Source of the DNA: an uncultured Fibrobacter sp.
GTDB taxonomy: Bacteria; Fibrobacterota; Fibrobacteria; Fibrobacterales; Fibrobacteraceae
Length of the DNA stretch: 5,915 nucleotides
Direction of reading: 5' to 3'
NCBI GenBank assembly: GCA_947306025.1
Contig: CAMZFJ010000138.1
Location: 1-5,915, forward strand
A model generated the notes under the pieces. That model was not told the origin of the DNA. It saw only the letters and a list, made by a program, of their open reading frames with translations, and searched no databases. Made by a program: the position numbers and the translations under genes. Positions 1 to 5,028 of the stretch are shown here, piece by piece; position 1 is the stretch's first letter; every line of letters starts with the position of its first letter.

Positions 1-2
1 AT

Positions 3-79
3 AGTAGGAAGTAGGAAGTTAGAAGTAGACAGTGGTTAGTGTTTAGTAAGAAGTGGTTAGGGGTGTGAGGTGTGAGGTC
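3..79. repeat. Degenerate tandem heptamer array, copy 1
   Basis: Read in steps of seven from base 3 the sequence gives AGTAGGA, AGTAGGA, AGTTAGA, AGTAGAC, AGTGGTT, AGTGTTT, AGTAAGA, AGTGGTT, AGGGGTG, TGAGGTG, TGAGGTC. The first eight units all begin with AGT and the phase never slips; the last three drift to a TGAGGT form. The array probably begins before the window. A second array with the same units is at 1993-2041, so this is a dispersed intergenic repeat. It carries no convincing reading frame. Function unknown. Confidence 0.8.
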
Positions 80-163
80 GCCGCTTCGCGGCTTTGAGGT
101 ATGGGCGATGAGGTTCATGGAATATGACGGGCGCAGCTAATGACCATTGACAAACAACTACAC
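80..163. other. Non-coding tail with GC hairpin and TGAGGT copies
   Basis: No gene is visible between the heptamer array and the plsX terminator. Bases 80-92 form a short GC-rich hairpin (GCCGC, loop TTC, GCGGC) followed by only three T, a poor terminator. The hexamer TGAGGT, seen at 66 and 73 at the end of the heptamer array, recurs at 95-100 and 108-113, so the repeat may extend in decayed form to about base 113. The remainder to 163 shows nothing recognisable. Confidence 0.5.
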
Positions 164-198
164 AAACAAAAACGGACCTAGCGTTGTGCTAGATCCGT
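164..198 (-). terminator. Intrinsic terminator of the yceD-rpmF-plsX operon
   Basis: Read on the minus strand, bases 198-188 and 182-172 form an 11-bp stem (one G-U wobble) around the 5-base loop ACAAC, followed at once by TTTTTGTTT. It begins 30 bases after the plsX stop codon. Stem, loop and T-tract fit a rho-independent terminator and suggest that plsX is the last gene of the transcript; the fabH or fab genes often found after plsX are not next to it here. Confidence 0.88.
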
Positions 199-228
199 CT
201 AAATGCAACTAAAGTCTAGAGACAAAAG

Positions 229-1212
229 TTATGCTTTCGGAGCTTCCTCGGACTTGATTGCAGCGAGGCGAGCGTTAACCTTGTTAGCAACGTCAGCTTC
301 GGCATACTTGGCAGCCGCATCCACAGCCTTTTCGATTGCAATAGCATCGGAACGGCCATGAGCGATGATGCCAATACCATTGAGGCCGAGCAAGAGAGCG
401 CCACCCGTGGCACGGTAGTCCCACATTTCGGCAAAGCGCTTGCCAGCCGGAGTATCGATCGTGCCGAACATTTCCTGGTGCATTTCGAAGAAGCCTTCCA
501 GGAGCTTGAGCACAACGTTACCCGTATAGCCAGAAGTCGCGACAACGTCGGCCTTGCCTGCAATGAGGTCGCGACCTTCGATGTTACCCATAAAGTTAAC
601 CGGAGCAGACTTGAGGAGCTGGTATGTTTCCTGAAGAACTGCCGGGCCCTTGTGTTCTTCTTCGCCCATGTTCAAGAGGCCAACCTTCGGATTTTCGATT
701 CCGAGGAAAGCTTCGGCAAATGCAGAACCTGCAATGGCAAAGTCAACGAGAGTGGAAGCGCGTTCATCAACGTTTGCACCGCCATCGACCAACACAATGC
801 GGCGATCCTTTGTCGGAAGTGCAACCCCGATAGGCGGACGAGAGAACTCGTCGCAAGACTTACCGAGAATCATGAGGCAGCTAGCCATCATAGCGCCAGA
901 GTTACCGGCACTGACGGAAGCATCGACAAGACCTTTCTTTTGCAAGGCAACACAAGTCACCAAGCCAGAATGTTGCTTCTTCTTGACCACCATGACAGGA
1001 TGTTCATCCATCGCCACGGGATCCGGGGCATCGACTACGGAAATCTGGTTGCCGGCATAGCCAAGCTTCTCGAGAGAAGCCTTGACCTCGGCCTCCGGTC
1101 CGCAGAGAACCACATGAATATTGGGGTTTTTCTTGACTGCGTTAACAGCGCCTTCAATACAAACACTCGGGGCGTAATCGCCACCCATGGCATCCAGTGC
1201 AACTTTGATCAC
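229..1212 (-). CDS. plsX: Phosphate acyltransferase PlsX
   Basis: PlsX converts acyl-ACP and inorganic phosphate to acyl-phosphate, the acyl donor for PlsY in the first step of phosphatidic acid synthesis; it is a peripheral protein at the inner membrane. The 327 residues match the usual family length. Family blocks are seen in order: DAMGGDYAP (7-15), SAGNSGA (101-107), RPPIGVALP (125-133), DGGANVD (143-149), GLLNMGEEEHKG (178-189), GNIEGRDLIAGKADVV (209-224), GYTGNVVLK (228-236) and GALLLGLNG...AHG (271-286). The start codon is GTG, fixed by a strong AGGAGG five bases upstream and by the N-terminal motif. It is the third gene of an operon, 14 bases after rpmF, and is followed by an intrinsic terminator. 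One oddity: the usual Asp before G[FY]TGNV is Ser227 here. The identification is secure. Confidence 0.96.
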   Translation of the reverse strand: MIKVALDAMGGDYAPSVCIEGAVNAVKKNPNIHVVLCGPEAEVKASLEKLGYAGNQISVVDAPDPVAMDEHPVMVVKKKQHSGLVTCVALQKKGLVDASVSAGNSGAMMASCLMILGKSCDEFSRPPIGVALPTKDRRIVLVDGGANVDERASTLVDFAIAGSAFAEAFLGIENPKVGLLNMGEEEHKGPAVLQETYQLLKSAPVNFMGNIEGRDLIAGKADVVATSGYTGNVVLKLLEGFFEMHQEMFGTIDTPAGKRFAEMWDYRATGGALLLGLNGIGIIAHGRSDAIAIEKAVDAAAKYAEADVANKVNARLAAIKSEEAPKA

Positions 1213-1223
1213 GGATTCCTCCT
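1210..1223 (-). promoter_or_regulatory. plsX ribosome binding site and GTG start
   Basis: On the minus strand AGGAGG (1223-1218) is followed by a 5-base spacer and GTG (1212-1210). This is the strongest Shine-Dalgarno sequence in the window and justifies the GTG start. It lies wholly in the 14-base gap after the rpmF stop codon, allowing plsX to be translated independently of rpmF on the shared transcript. Confidence 0.85.
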
Positions 1224-1226
1224 AGA

Positions 1227-1415
1227 TTAAGCTTCGGCACCCTTCATATCAACAACTTCCACACCGTTGTAGAAGCCGCAAACCGGGCACACGCGATGCG
1301 GACGCTTCACGGAACCGCAATGATCGCAGGTAGCCATAGCCGGCACTTCCATCTTCCAGTGGGTGCGGCGCTTGTCACGACGGGCGGTCGAGGTTTTTCT
1401 TTTAGGTACTGCCAT
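1227..1415 (-). CDS. rpmF: 50S ribosomal protein L32
   Basis: Structural protein of the large ribosomal subunit. The 62-residue product opens with the L32 signature MAVPKRKTS followed by a basic stretch (12-21), and carries two zinc-ribbon cysteine pairs, CDHC (30-33) and CPVC (43-46), so it is the zinc-binding four-cysteine form rather than a Cys-free paralogue. The ATG start is supported by AGGAG at 1426-1422. It sits 2 bases after yceD and 14 bases before plsX, the widely conserved yceD-rpmF-plsX order. Length and motifs are typical and nothing is missing. Confidence 0.97.
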   Translation of the reverse strand: MAVPKRKTSTARRDKRRTHWKMEVPAMATCDHCGSVKRPHRVCPVCGFYNGVEVVDMKGAEA

Positions 1416-1417
1416 TT

Positions 1418-1945
1418 TTAACTCCTGTTTTCCATTTTGCTCTTAAGAGCTTTGAGTTTTTCCCAGCGGGGGTCGAGCGGCTTTTCAGCATCGGCACCAT
1501 CGCCAGCTTGATTGTTTGTTACAAAGATAAAATCTTCGTCAGGATTTTTCACGGGCGCAATGGGTTCCTGTAGGGTCACCAGCTGTCGGACGCACTCGGA
1601 AACATCTACGAAGTCCTGTGCCTGCGGAATCGTGTAGGCGAAAACGTCATCGTCGTCGTCATGGAGTTCCTGCTGGGCGCATGCACCGCGTTCGACTTCG
1701 ACAACAATCTCGGTCTTGAACGGACGGTCAAAAAGGTCCAGGCTACGGACACAGGTGAGTGTTTGCACTCCAGAGAGGGTACCGGTCACAAGGCACTTGC
1801 CGTTGCCTTCGGGGCTAACCAGCACCTCGGCTACCAGATCGCCCTTGAGGTGCAGTTCGTCGAAGATTTCAGGAGCGTCGGCATGGGACCAGACCACTCG
1901 TTGGTCTTCGGAATCAGTAAGTTTTTGTGCGATATCTATTCTCAA
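1418..1945 (-). CDS. yceD: DUF177 / YceD family protein (23S rRNA accumulation protein)
   Basis: The 175-residue product belongs to DUF177 (YceD), whose members are encoded immediately before rpmF; E. coli YceD and plant relatives are implicated in 23S rRNA accumulation or large-subunit assembly. Support comes from gene order, length, the [12 protein letters not shown] block (65-76), corresponding to the family's C-x-R-C-L motif, and a C-terminal [11 protein letters not shown] (158-168). The second Cys of the central motif is Ser here and no later Cys pair is seen, so a metal site is unlikely. A run of acidic residues, HDDDDD (95-100), is notable. The start is TTG at 1945-1943, chosen because MRIDIAQKL resembles family N-termini and no in-frame ATG exists before residue 171; no clear Shine-Dalgarno precedes it. 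First gene of the operon. Confidence 0.87.
   Translation of the reverse strand: MRIDIAQKLTDSEDQRVVWSHADAPEIFDELHLKGDLVAEVLVSPEGNGKCLVTGTLSGVQTLTCVRSLDLFDRPFKTEIVVEVERGACAQQELHDDDDDVFAYTIPQAQDFVDVSECVRQLVTLQEPIAPVKNPDEDFIFVTNNQAGDGADAEKPLDPRWEKLKALKSKMENRS
1422..1426 (-). promoter_or_regulatory. rpmF ribosome binding site inside the end of yceD
   Basis: On the minus strand AGGAG (1426-1422) lies 6 bases before the rpmF ATG. It is built into the last codons of yceD (Asn-Arg-Ser-stop), so ribosomes finishing yceD cover the rpmF start region; translational coupling of the two genes is a reasonable inference. Confidence 0.75.
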
Positions 1946-1954
1946 AGTGGCACA

Positions 1955-1983
1955 AATGTAGTAAAATGGGAAAAATGGGTCAA
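1955..1983 (-). promoter_or_regulatory. Candidate sigma-70-type promoter of the yceD-rpmF-plsX operon
   Basis: On the minus strand TTGACC (1983-1978, 5 of 6 to consensus) and TACATT (1960-1955, 4 of 6) are separated by exactly 17 bases. The predicted start of transcription is near 1948, only about three bases before the proposed TTG start codon, implying a nearly leaderless message. The spacer contains AAAATGGG twice on the plus strand (1963-1970 and 1972-1979). Position and spacing support the call; start-site mapping is lacking. Confidence 0.6.
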
Positions 1984-1992
1984 GGTTTGGTT

Positions 1993-2041
1993 AGTAGGAA
2001 GTAGGCAGTAGACAGTAGGAAGTGGTTGGGTTTTAGGGGTT
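1993..2041. repeat. Degenerate tandem heptamer array, copy 2
   Basis: Seven in-phase units: AGTAGGA, AGTAGGC, AGTAGAC, AGTAGGA, AGTGGTT, then GGGTTTT and AGGGGTT. Units AGTAGGA, AGTAGAC and AGTGGTT also occur in the array at 3-79, and both arrays end in an AGGGGT-type unit, so they are the same element family. It lies in the divergent gap between yceD and the next gene, 10 bases beyond the candidate yceD -35 box, and its last unit forms part of the inverted repeat at 2032-2061. Confidence 0.8.
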
Positions 2042-2061
2042 CGAGTAGATTTGCCCCTAAA
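2032..2061. promoter_or_regulatory. 8-bp inverted repeat upstream of the envelope-protein gene
   Basis: TTTAGGGG (2032-2039) and CCCCTAAA (2054-2061) are perfect inverted copies separated by 14 bases. The left arm overlaps the end of the heptamer array. The right arm ends 4 bases before a TATAAA hexamer that could be the -10 box of the gene at 2102. It could be a protein-binding site over the -35 region or a small hairpin; no T-tract follows immediately, so it is not a good terminator. Confidence 0.45.
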
Positions 2062-2065
2062 TTTC

Positions 2066-2071
2066 TATAAA
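2066..2071 (+). promoter_or_regulatory. Possible -10 box for the gene at 2102
   Basis: TATAAA matches 5 of 6 positions of the -10 consensus and would start transcription near 2078, leaving a leader of about 24 bases. No good -35 hexamer is found 16-18 bases upstream; that stretch is occupied by the loop of the inverted repeat at 2032-2061, so activation by a bound factor is possible. Weak call based on one hexamer. Confidence 0.3.
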
Positions 2072-2101
2072 TAGACTTTTTTGTAAATTGGACACATATT
2101 T

Positions 2102-2944
2102 ATGAAATCAATTACAAAGCCGAAGGCATTCAAAATTCTTTTGCTCATTTTTAGCCTTGCGTTGCTACTATACAGTAGCAATCACGAAGACTTCATGAAT
2201 TACGATGAAAACACCATCGCTTTTGACGTACACAAAGACAAAATCCAAATTAACGGAGAACTATACCCAAATCTCTATCAAGATTTGAAAACCTTAGATT
2301 CCATAAAAAACAATCCGCTATACGGCATTATAAATGACTTTGTTAACACAGTCTCAAAAGACGACCCCCTATTCCCCCTATTCGATTGTTCCAAACTTAG
2401 AGCGCATATCCGTATCGACGGAGACGTTCCAGGAAAAGTGTTCAAAGAAATATATGACGCCATAGGATTTCCATTTCAATTCGGGCTGATTTCTATTGTT
2501 CTTGACAACAATTTTCAAAAGCAAACCATAATAAAACACAACCATATCGAATGTCCCGACAATTTACATGTAATTTATCAAGTCCGTCTTTTGCAAATAG
2601 ATTTCCCTCGCCCACCATTATTCAAGAATCACACAAATATCTTTATCGACTACAATAAAGAGCAAAAAGCGTATTCTATTACTTACCGCACGGAATCACT
2701 CCTAAAACGAATTCCAAAACCCAAAGCCAAACAAAAAGACGAAGACCAGATCAAAGAAAAGCAGATTTTTGTCGCAGCCCAAGATTTGCAAAATCAACTG
2801 CAACAAGATTTTCTAGATCAATCGTCCGACACCGAATACACGGTTTTCGTGGGCATCCATAACAACGAACGAGTCTTGGAGCCCCTGAAAGCAGCACAAT
2901 CAGCCGTACAAATTGGTTTCAAGGCCGATTTTTCAATTAAATAA
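2102..2944 (+). CDS. Envelope protein with one N-terminal membrane segment, possibly ExbD/TolR-like
   Basis: I do not recognise this 280-residue product with certainty. A basic N-terminus (MKSITKPKAFK) is followed by a hydrophobic segment at about 12-24 and then a polar remainder, which fits a single anchor or uncleaved signal with the bulk in the periplasm; there is no lipobox cysteine. Residues 37-63 (beta-rich, KIQINGELY) and 100-134 (LRAHIRIDGDVPGKVFKEIYDAIG..., then ISIVLD) resemble, by eye, the ExbD/TolR pattern of a strand with R-x-D, a helix and a closing strand. A lysine-rich linker lies near 202-222 and a second small domain follows. No ExbB/TolQ partner is present. The gene is visibly more AT-rich than its neighbours, with only a weak GGA before its ATG, suggesting low expression or acquisition by transfer. 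Its TAA abuts the repeat at 2945. Confidence 0.72.
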   Translation: MKSITKPKAFKILLLIFSLALLLYSSNHEDFMNYDENTIAFDVHKDKIQINGELYPNLYQDLKTLDSIKNNPLYGIINDFVNTVSKDDPLFPLFDCSKLRAHIRIDGDVPGKVFKEIYDAIGFPFQFGLISIVLDNNFQKQTIIKHNHIECPDNLHVIYQVRLLQIDFPRPPLFKNHTNIFIDYNKEQKAYSITYRTESLLKRIPKPKAKQKDEDQIKEKQIFVAAQDLQNQLQQDFLDQSSDTEYTVFVGIHNNERVLEPLKAAQSAVQIGFKADFSIK

Positions 2945-2998
2945 TGAACATTCGTTCATTACATTATTATAGAGCAAGAGATACTTTTTCTTACCATT
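2945..2998. repeat. Promoter/operator-like repeat, copy A
   Basis: This 54-base element matches 5029-5087 in the same orientation at 48 of 54 positions plus one 5-base insertion in the other copy (hand alignment). It holds a dyad, TGAAC-ATTC-GTTCA (2945-2958), and a 16-base block identical in both copies (2959-2974). Read on the minus strand that block contains a perfect -10 hexamer TATAAT (2971-2966), with the dyad right at the expected transcription start. Here the element lies between two convergent genes, beginning directly after the stop codon of the upstream one, where a promoter would transcribe antisense into it. Confidence 0.8.
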
Positions 2999-3012
2999 AT
3001 ACTATATCCCGC

Positions 3013-3038
3013 AAAAAATCCCCGTCATTCGGCGACGG
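3013..3038 (-). terminator. Probable intrinsic terminator of the diguanylate cyclase gene
   Basis: On the minus strand CCGTC (3038-3034), a 7-base loop and GACGG (3026-3022) form a 5-bp GC-rich stem that overlaps the stop codon, followed after GGA by six T. The stem is short, and the stop codon lies in it, so translating ribosomes could affect folding. No separate terminator is seen for the convergent gene ending at 2944. Confidence 0.55.
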
Positions 3039-4803
3039 CGGCGCGGCGGGCCGCATTCAGGATTTCTTCGCGGCAGCTCTTCAGCTCAATTTTATTCTTG
3101 TACATGAGAGCATCAGCACGTTCGAACACCACCGAAACGTTCTTGTCCTGCGTTTTATCGAAAACGGAAATACCACAAGCGACAACCACCTTTTCGTCTT
3201 CGGCATTGTGTTTTGCAATATTCATAAACGTTTTGGCAAGGTCATCGCGAGACTCAAAATCATCGCCCTTCAAGATGGCCACAAATTCATCGCCACCTAC
3301 GCGGAACACAGGACTGTGCTTGAAAGTATCGCAAACGAGCTTCGATGCGGCCTTGATATATTCATCGCCGGCCTTGTGTCCCATCGTGTCGTTCACGGTC
3401 TTGAGCCCGTTCACATCGCAAATTGCAATAGCAAACGGCGCGATTTGGCCAGATTCAATCTGAGAATTCAGCCTGCGCTCGAACTCGCCATAGGCATTCT
3501 TATTCTTGATACCCGTCAAATCATCTCGACAAGCTTTCTGGTGGGCTTCTTCGGCTTCGGCCCTGATTCGCTGTTCGCGGCGCACCTGGGCATCGACATT
3601 GGTCACACTGATCACAACATGCTTTTTGTCGGAATAAACAGCCTCTAGATTCACATAGATCGGCCCTGAGGGCGAATTCAGCCTGTACTTAAGCATGAAC
3701 AAGCCGTTTTCATCTAGTTCCTTTAAGAAAGATTCCTTTAAAAGGGCGGACTGTACCAGATGAACATCTTCGGCATAGACAACTTGCTCAGCATCTTTCT
3801 GTAGCTGATTAAAGAAGTCATTCCCTTCAGCAGCGACTTTCACCTTGCTGAACATACGTTCAGACCTGTACAGCGTATAGTGTTCAGTATCCAAGTCCAA
3901 CATGTACCAAGCATCGTAGCGTTCTGCGAGAGCCATTACGATTTGTCCATAGACTTCATTCTGAGAAATCGTGGTTCTAAGGCTCTGTTCACGACGAACT
4001 TGCGCATCCACATCGGTAATGCTTATGGCAACATGCTCTTTGTCGGTATATGCAGCAATCAATTTTACATAAACCGGCCCTTTTGCAGAATTCGAACGGA
4101 ATGTCAACGTAAAAGTGCCATATTCGTCCAGTTCCTTCAACAAGCTTTCCTCTTTAAGGGATTTCGCCACCAACGCGTAATCATCCTTATAAACAAACTT
4201 AGCGGCATCGTTAATCATCCTGCTGAAGAAATCATTACCTTCTAGTCCAACCTTCAATTCACTGAACGTACGTTCATACTTATACATCGCAAAGTGATTT
4301 GTTTTCAAATTCACCATGTACAAGGCATCAAATTGAGAAGAAAGAGCCATTGCGATCTGGTTATAAGTTTCGCTTTTCGACGCTTTACTTTTCAGTTCAA
4401 TCTGTTCACGTTCCTGCTTATCAATGTTACCTACACCGATAAAGAAAAAGTCACGTCCACGCGAATGTGTAATAGCAGCCTTGATCACAAACCAGGCAGG
4501 TACGCCATCGACCATAAGGCGGCACTTGTAATTAACGATTTGAGCTTCTTGGCTTGCACTTGCGGACGAAGCCTTTTTGACAAGCTCCATAAAGGATTCT
4601 TTATCTTCGGAATAAATAAGATTTTCCGAAATAGCCGAGATATCAGCCCAAAAGTTATGGGTGTGCTGTAAATTCAGTTTGGCTAGTTTACCGTAAAAAT
4701 CTAGCACGACGTAGTCACTTGCCTTGACATCGACATAGAAAACACAGACGTAGTCGAGTGAAAGCGCAGCGGCGGCATCTTCAAATTTTAGAAGCGTATC
4801 CAT
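3025..4803 (-). CDS. Soluble diguanylate cyclase with three PAS-like sensor modules and a GGDEF domain
   Basis: Predicted to make the second messenger c-di-GMP from two GTP. The 592-residue protein has no membrane segment, so it should be cytoplasmic. Three PAS-like modules lie at about 17-128, 147-270 and 285-408, each leading into a charged helical linker; the last two share DVDAQVRREQ-type ends. A linker (409-427) precedes the GGDEF domain (about 425-590): DDLTGIKNK (427-435), the metal-binding Asp in ICDVNGLKTVND (461-472; D463), FRVGGDEF (500-507) and ACGIS (542-546). The active-site motif is intact. The usual RxxD product-inhibition site five residues before GGDEF is replaced by FKHS, so that feedback is probably absent. 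ATG at 4803 is preceded by GGTGA. It diverges from a glycosyltransferase gene, suggesting a link to surface polysaccharide. The ligands of the PAS modules are unknown. Confidence 0.93.
   Translation of the reverse strand: MDTLLKFEDAAAALSLDYVCVFYVDVKASDYVVLDFYGKLAKLNLQHTHNFWADISAISENLIYSEDKESFMELVKKASSASASQEAQIVNYKCRLMVDGVPAWFVIKAAITHSRGRDFFFIGVGNIDKQEREQIELKSKASKSETYNQIAMALSSQFDALYMVNLKTNHFAMYKYERTFSELKVGLEGNDFFSRMINDAAKFVYKDDYALVAKSLKEESLLKELDEYGTFTLTFRSNSAKGPVYVKLIAAYTDKEHVAISITDVDAQVRREQSLRTTISQNEVYGQIVMALAERYDAWYMLDLDTEHYTLYRSERMFSKVKVAAEGNDFFNQLQKDAEQVVYAEDVHLVQSALLKESFLKELDENGLFMLKYRLNSPSGPIYVNLEAVYSDKKHVVISVTNVDAQVRREQRIRAEAEEAHQKACRDDLTGIKNKNAYGEFERRLNSQIESGQIAPFAIAICDVNGLKTVNDTMGHKAGDEYIKAASKLVCDTFKHSPVFRVGGDEFVAILKGDDFESRDDLAKTFMNIAKHNAEDEKVVVACGISVFDKTQDKNVSVVFERADALMYKNKIELKSCREEILNAARRAAVAE
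3562..4365 (-). repeat. Tandem duplication of a 414-base PAS module inside the gene
   Basis: Codons 147-276 and 285-414 of the diguanylate cyclase align without gaps at a constant offset of 138 codons (414 bases), with about 72 of 130 residues identical by hand count. Shared landmarks are MAL, ERxFS, EGNDFF, LKELDE, GPxYV and DVDAQVRREQ against NVDAQVRREQ. The divergence shows an old duplication retained by selection rather than a recent slippage. Confidence 0.9.
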
Positions 4804-4806
4804 AAG

Positions 4807-4811
4807 TCACC
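4807..4811 (-). promoter_or_regulatory. Ribosome binding site of the diguanylate cyclase gene
   Basis: On the minus strand GGTGA (4811-4807), within TGGGGTGA, ends 3 bases before the ATG at 4803-4801. It matches the 3' part of the AGGAGGTGA consensus and supports this start; moderate strength. Confidence 0.5.
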
Positions 4812-4849
4812 CCATAACTCCGATTTTTTACTTGAGGTAGAAAACTAAC

Positions 4850-4855
4850 ATTTTA
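4850..4855 (-). promoter_or_regulatory. Possible gene-proximal -10 box of the diguanylate cyclase gene
   Basis: TAAAAT on the minus strand (5 of 6 to consensus) would start transcription near 4843, leaving a leader of about 40 bases. No convincing -35 lies at the right distance. It competes with candidate start sites at the 4926-4941 palindrome and in repeat copy B, so the gene may have several promoters. Confidence 0.3.
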
Positions 4856-4925
4856 AAACCCAAATAGAGCAACGTTCGAAAAATGTTGGAAAATCGTAAA
4901 CAAAAACGCAGATTTGCGAACGATA

Positions 4926-4941
4926 TTCCATATATATGGAA
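4926..4941. promoter_or_regulatory. 16-base perfect palindrome
   Basis: TTCCATATATATGGAA is a perfect dyad in the divergent region. It could be an operator for a dimeric regulator. It also contains TATATA/TATATG hexamers usable as a -10 box on the minus strand; with TATATG (4934-4929) the start would be near 4922, placing the CRP-type site at 4956-4971 at -41.5, the classic activating position. The promoter reading is inference. Confidence 0.5.
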
Positions 4942-4955
4942 CTTGAGAAAAGCAA

Positions 4956-4971
4956 TGTGAGAATCGTCACA
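4956..4971. promoter_or_regulatory. CRP-type binding site TGTGA-N6-TCACA
   Basis: TGTGA (4956-4960), six bases, TCACA (4967-4971) matches the CRP core half-sites of E. coli exactly, and flanking A4955 and T4972 extend the symmetry by one pair. It lies between the divergent diguanylate cyclase and glycosyltransferase genes, 153 bases before the former and 201 before the latter. CRP/FNR family proteins are widespread, but whether this organism has one recognising this sequence cannot be seen here. Confidence 0.55.
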
Positions 4972-5028
4972 TATGTTTTCTGAGGACTACGCGGCTTCCA
5001 TTTTCATATCCGCAAACGTGATAAAAAA

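Noticed and set aside
80..95. GC hairpin followed by TTT as a terminator of a plus-strand gene
   Set aside because: The stem is only 5 bp, the T-tract is three bases, and no plus-strand gene end is seen before it in the window.
358..1230. Long open frame (290 codons) on the plus strand opposite plsX
   Set aside because: It is antisense to a secure plsX gene and its translation shows no domain. It is explained by codon bias of the real gene.
2037..2057. Possible tRNA T-arm (GGGGTTCGA...CCCC)
   Set aside because: The loop is far too long, no acceptor, D or anticodon arm surrounds it, and the symmetry is better described as the inverted repeat at 2032-2061.
2944..3648. 234-codon plus-strand frame starting in repeat copy A and running over the end of the diguanylate cyclase gene
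   Set aside because: Most of it is antisense to the GGDEF domain. Its N-terminal peptide resembles the one in copy B only because the DNA repeats are homologous, and the differences between copies are not concentrated at third codon positions.
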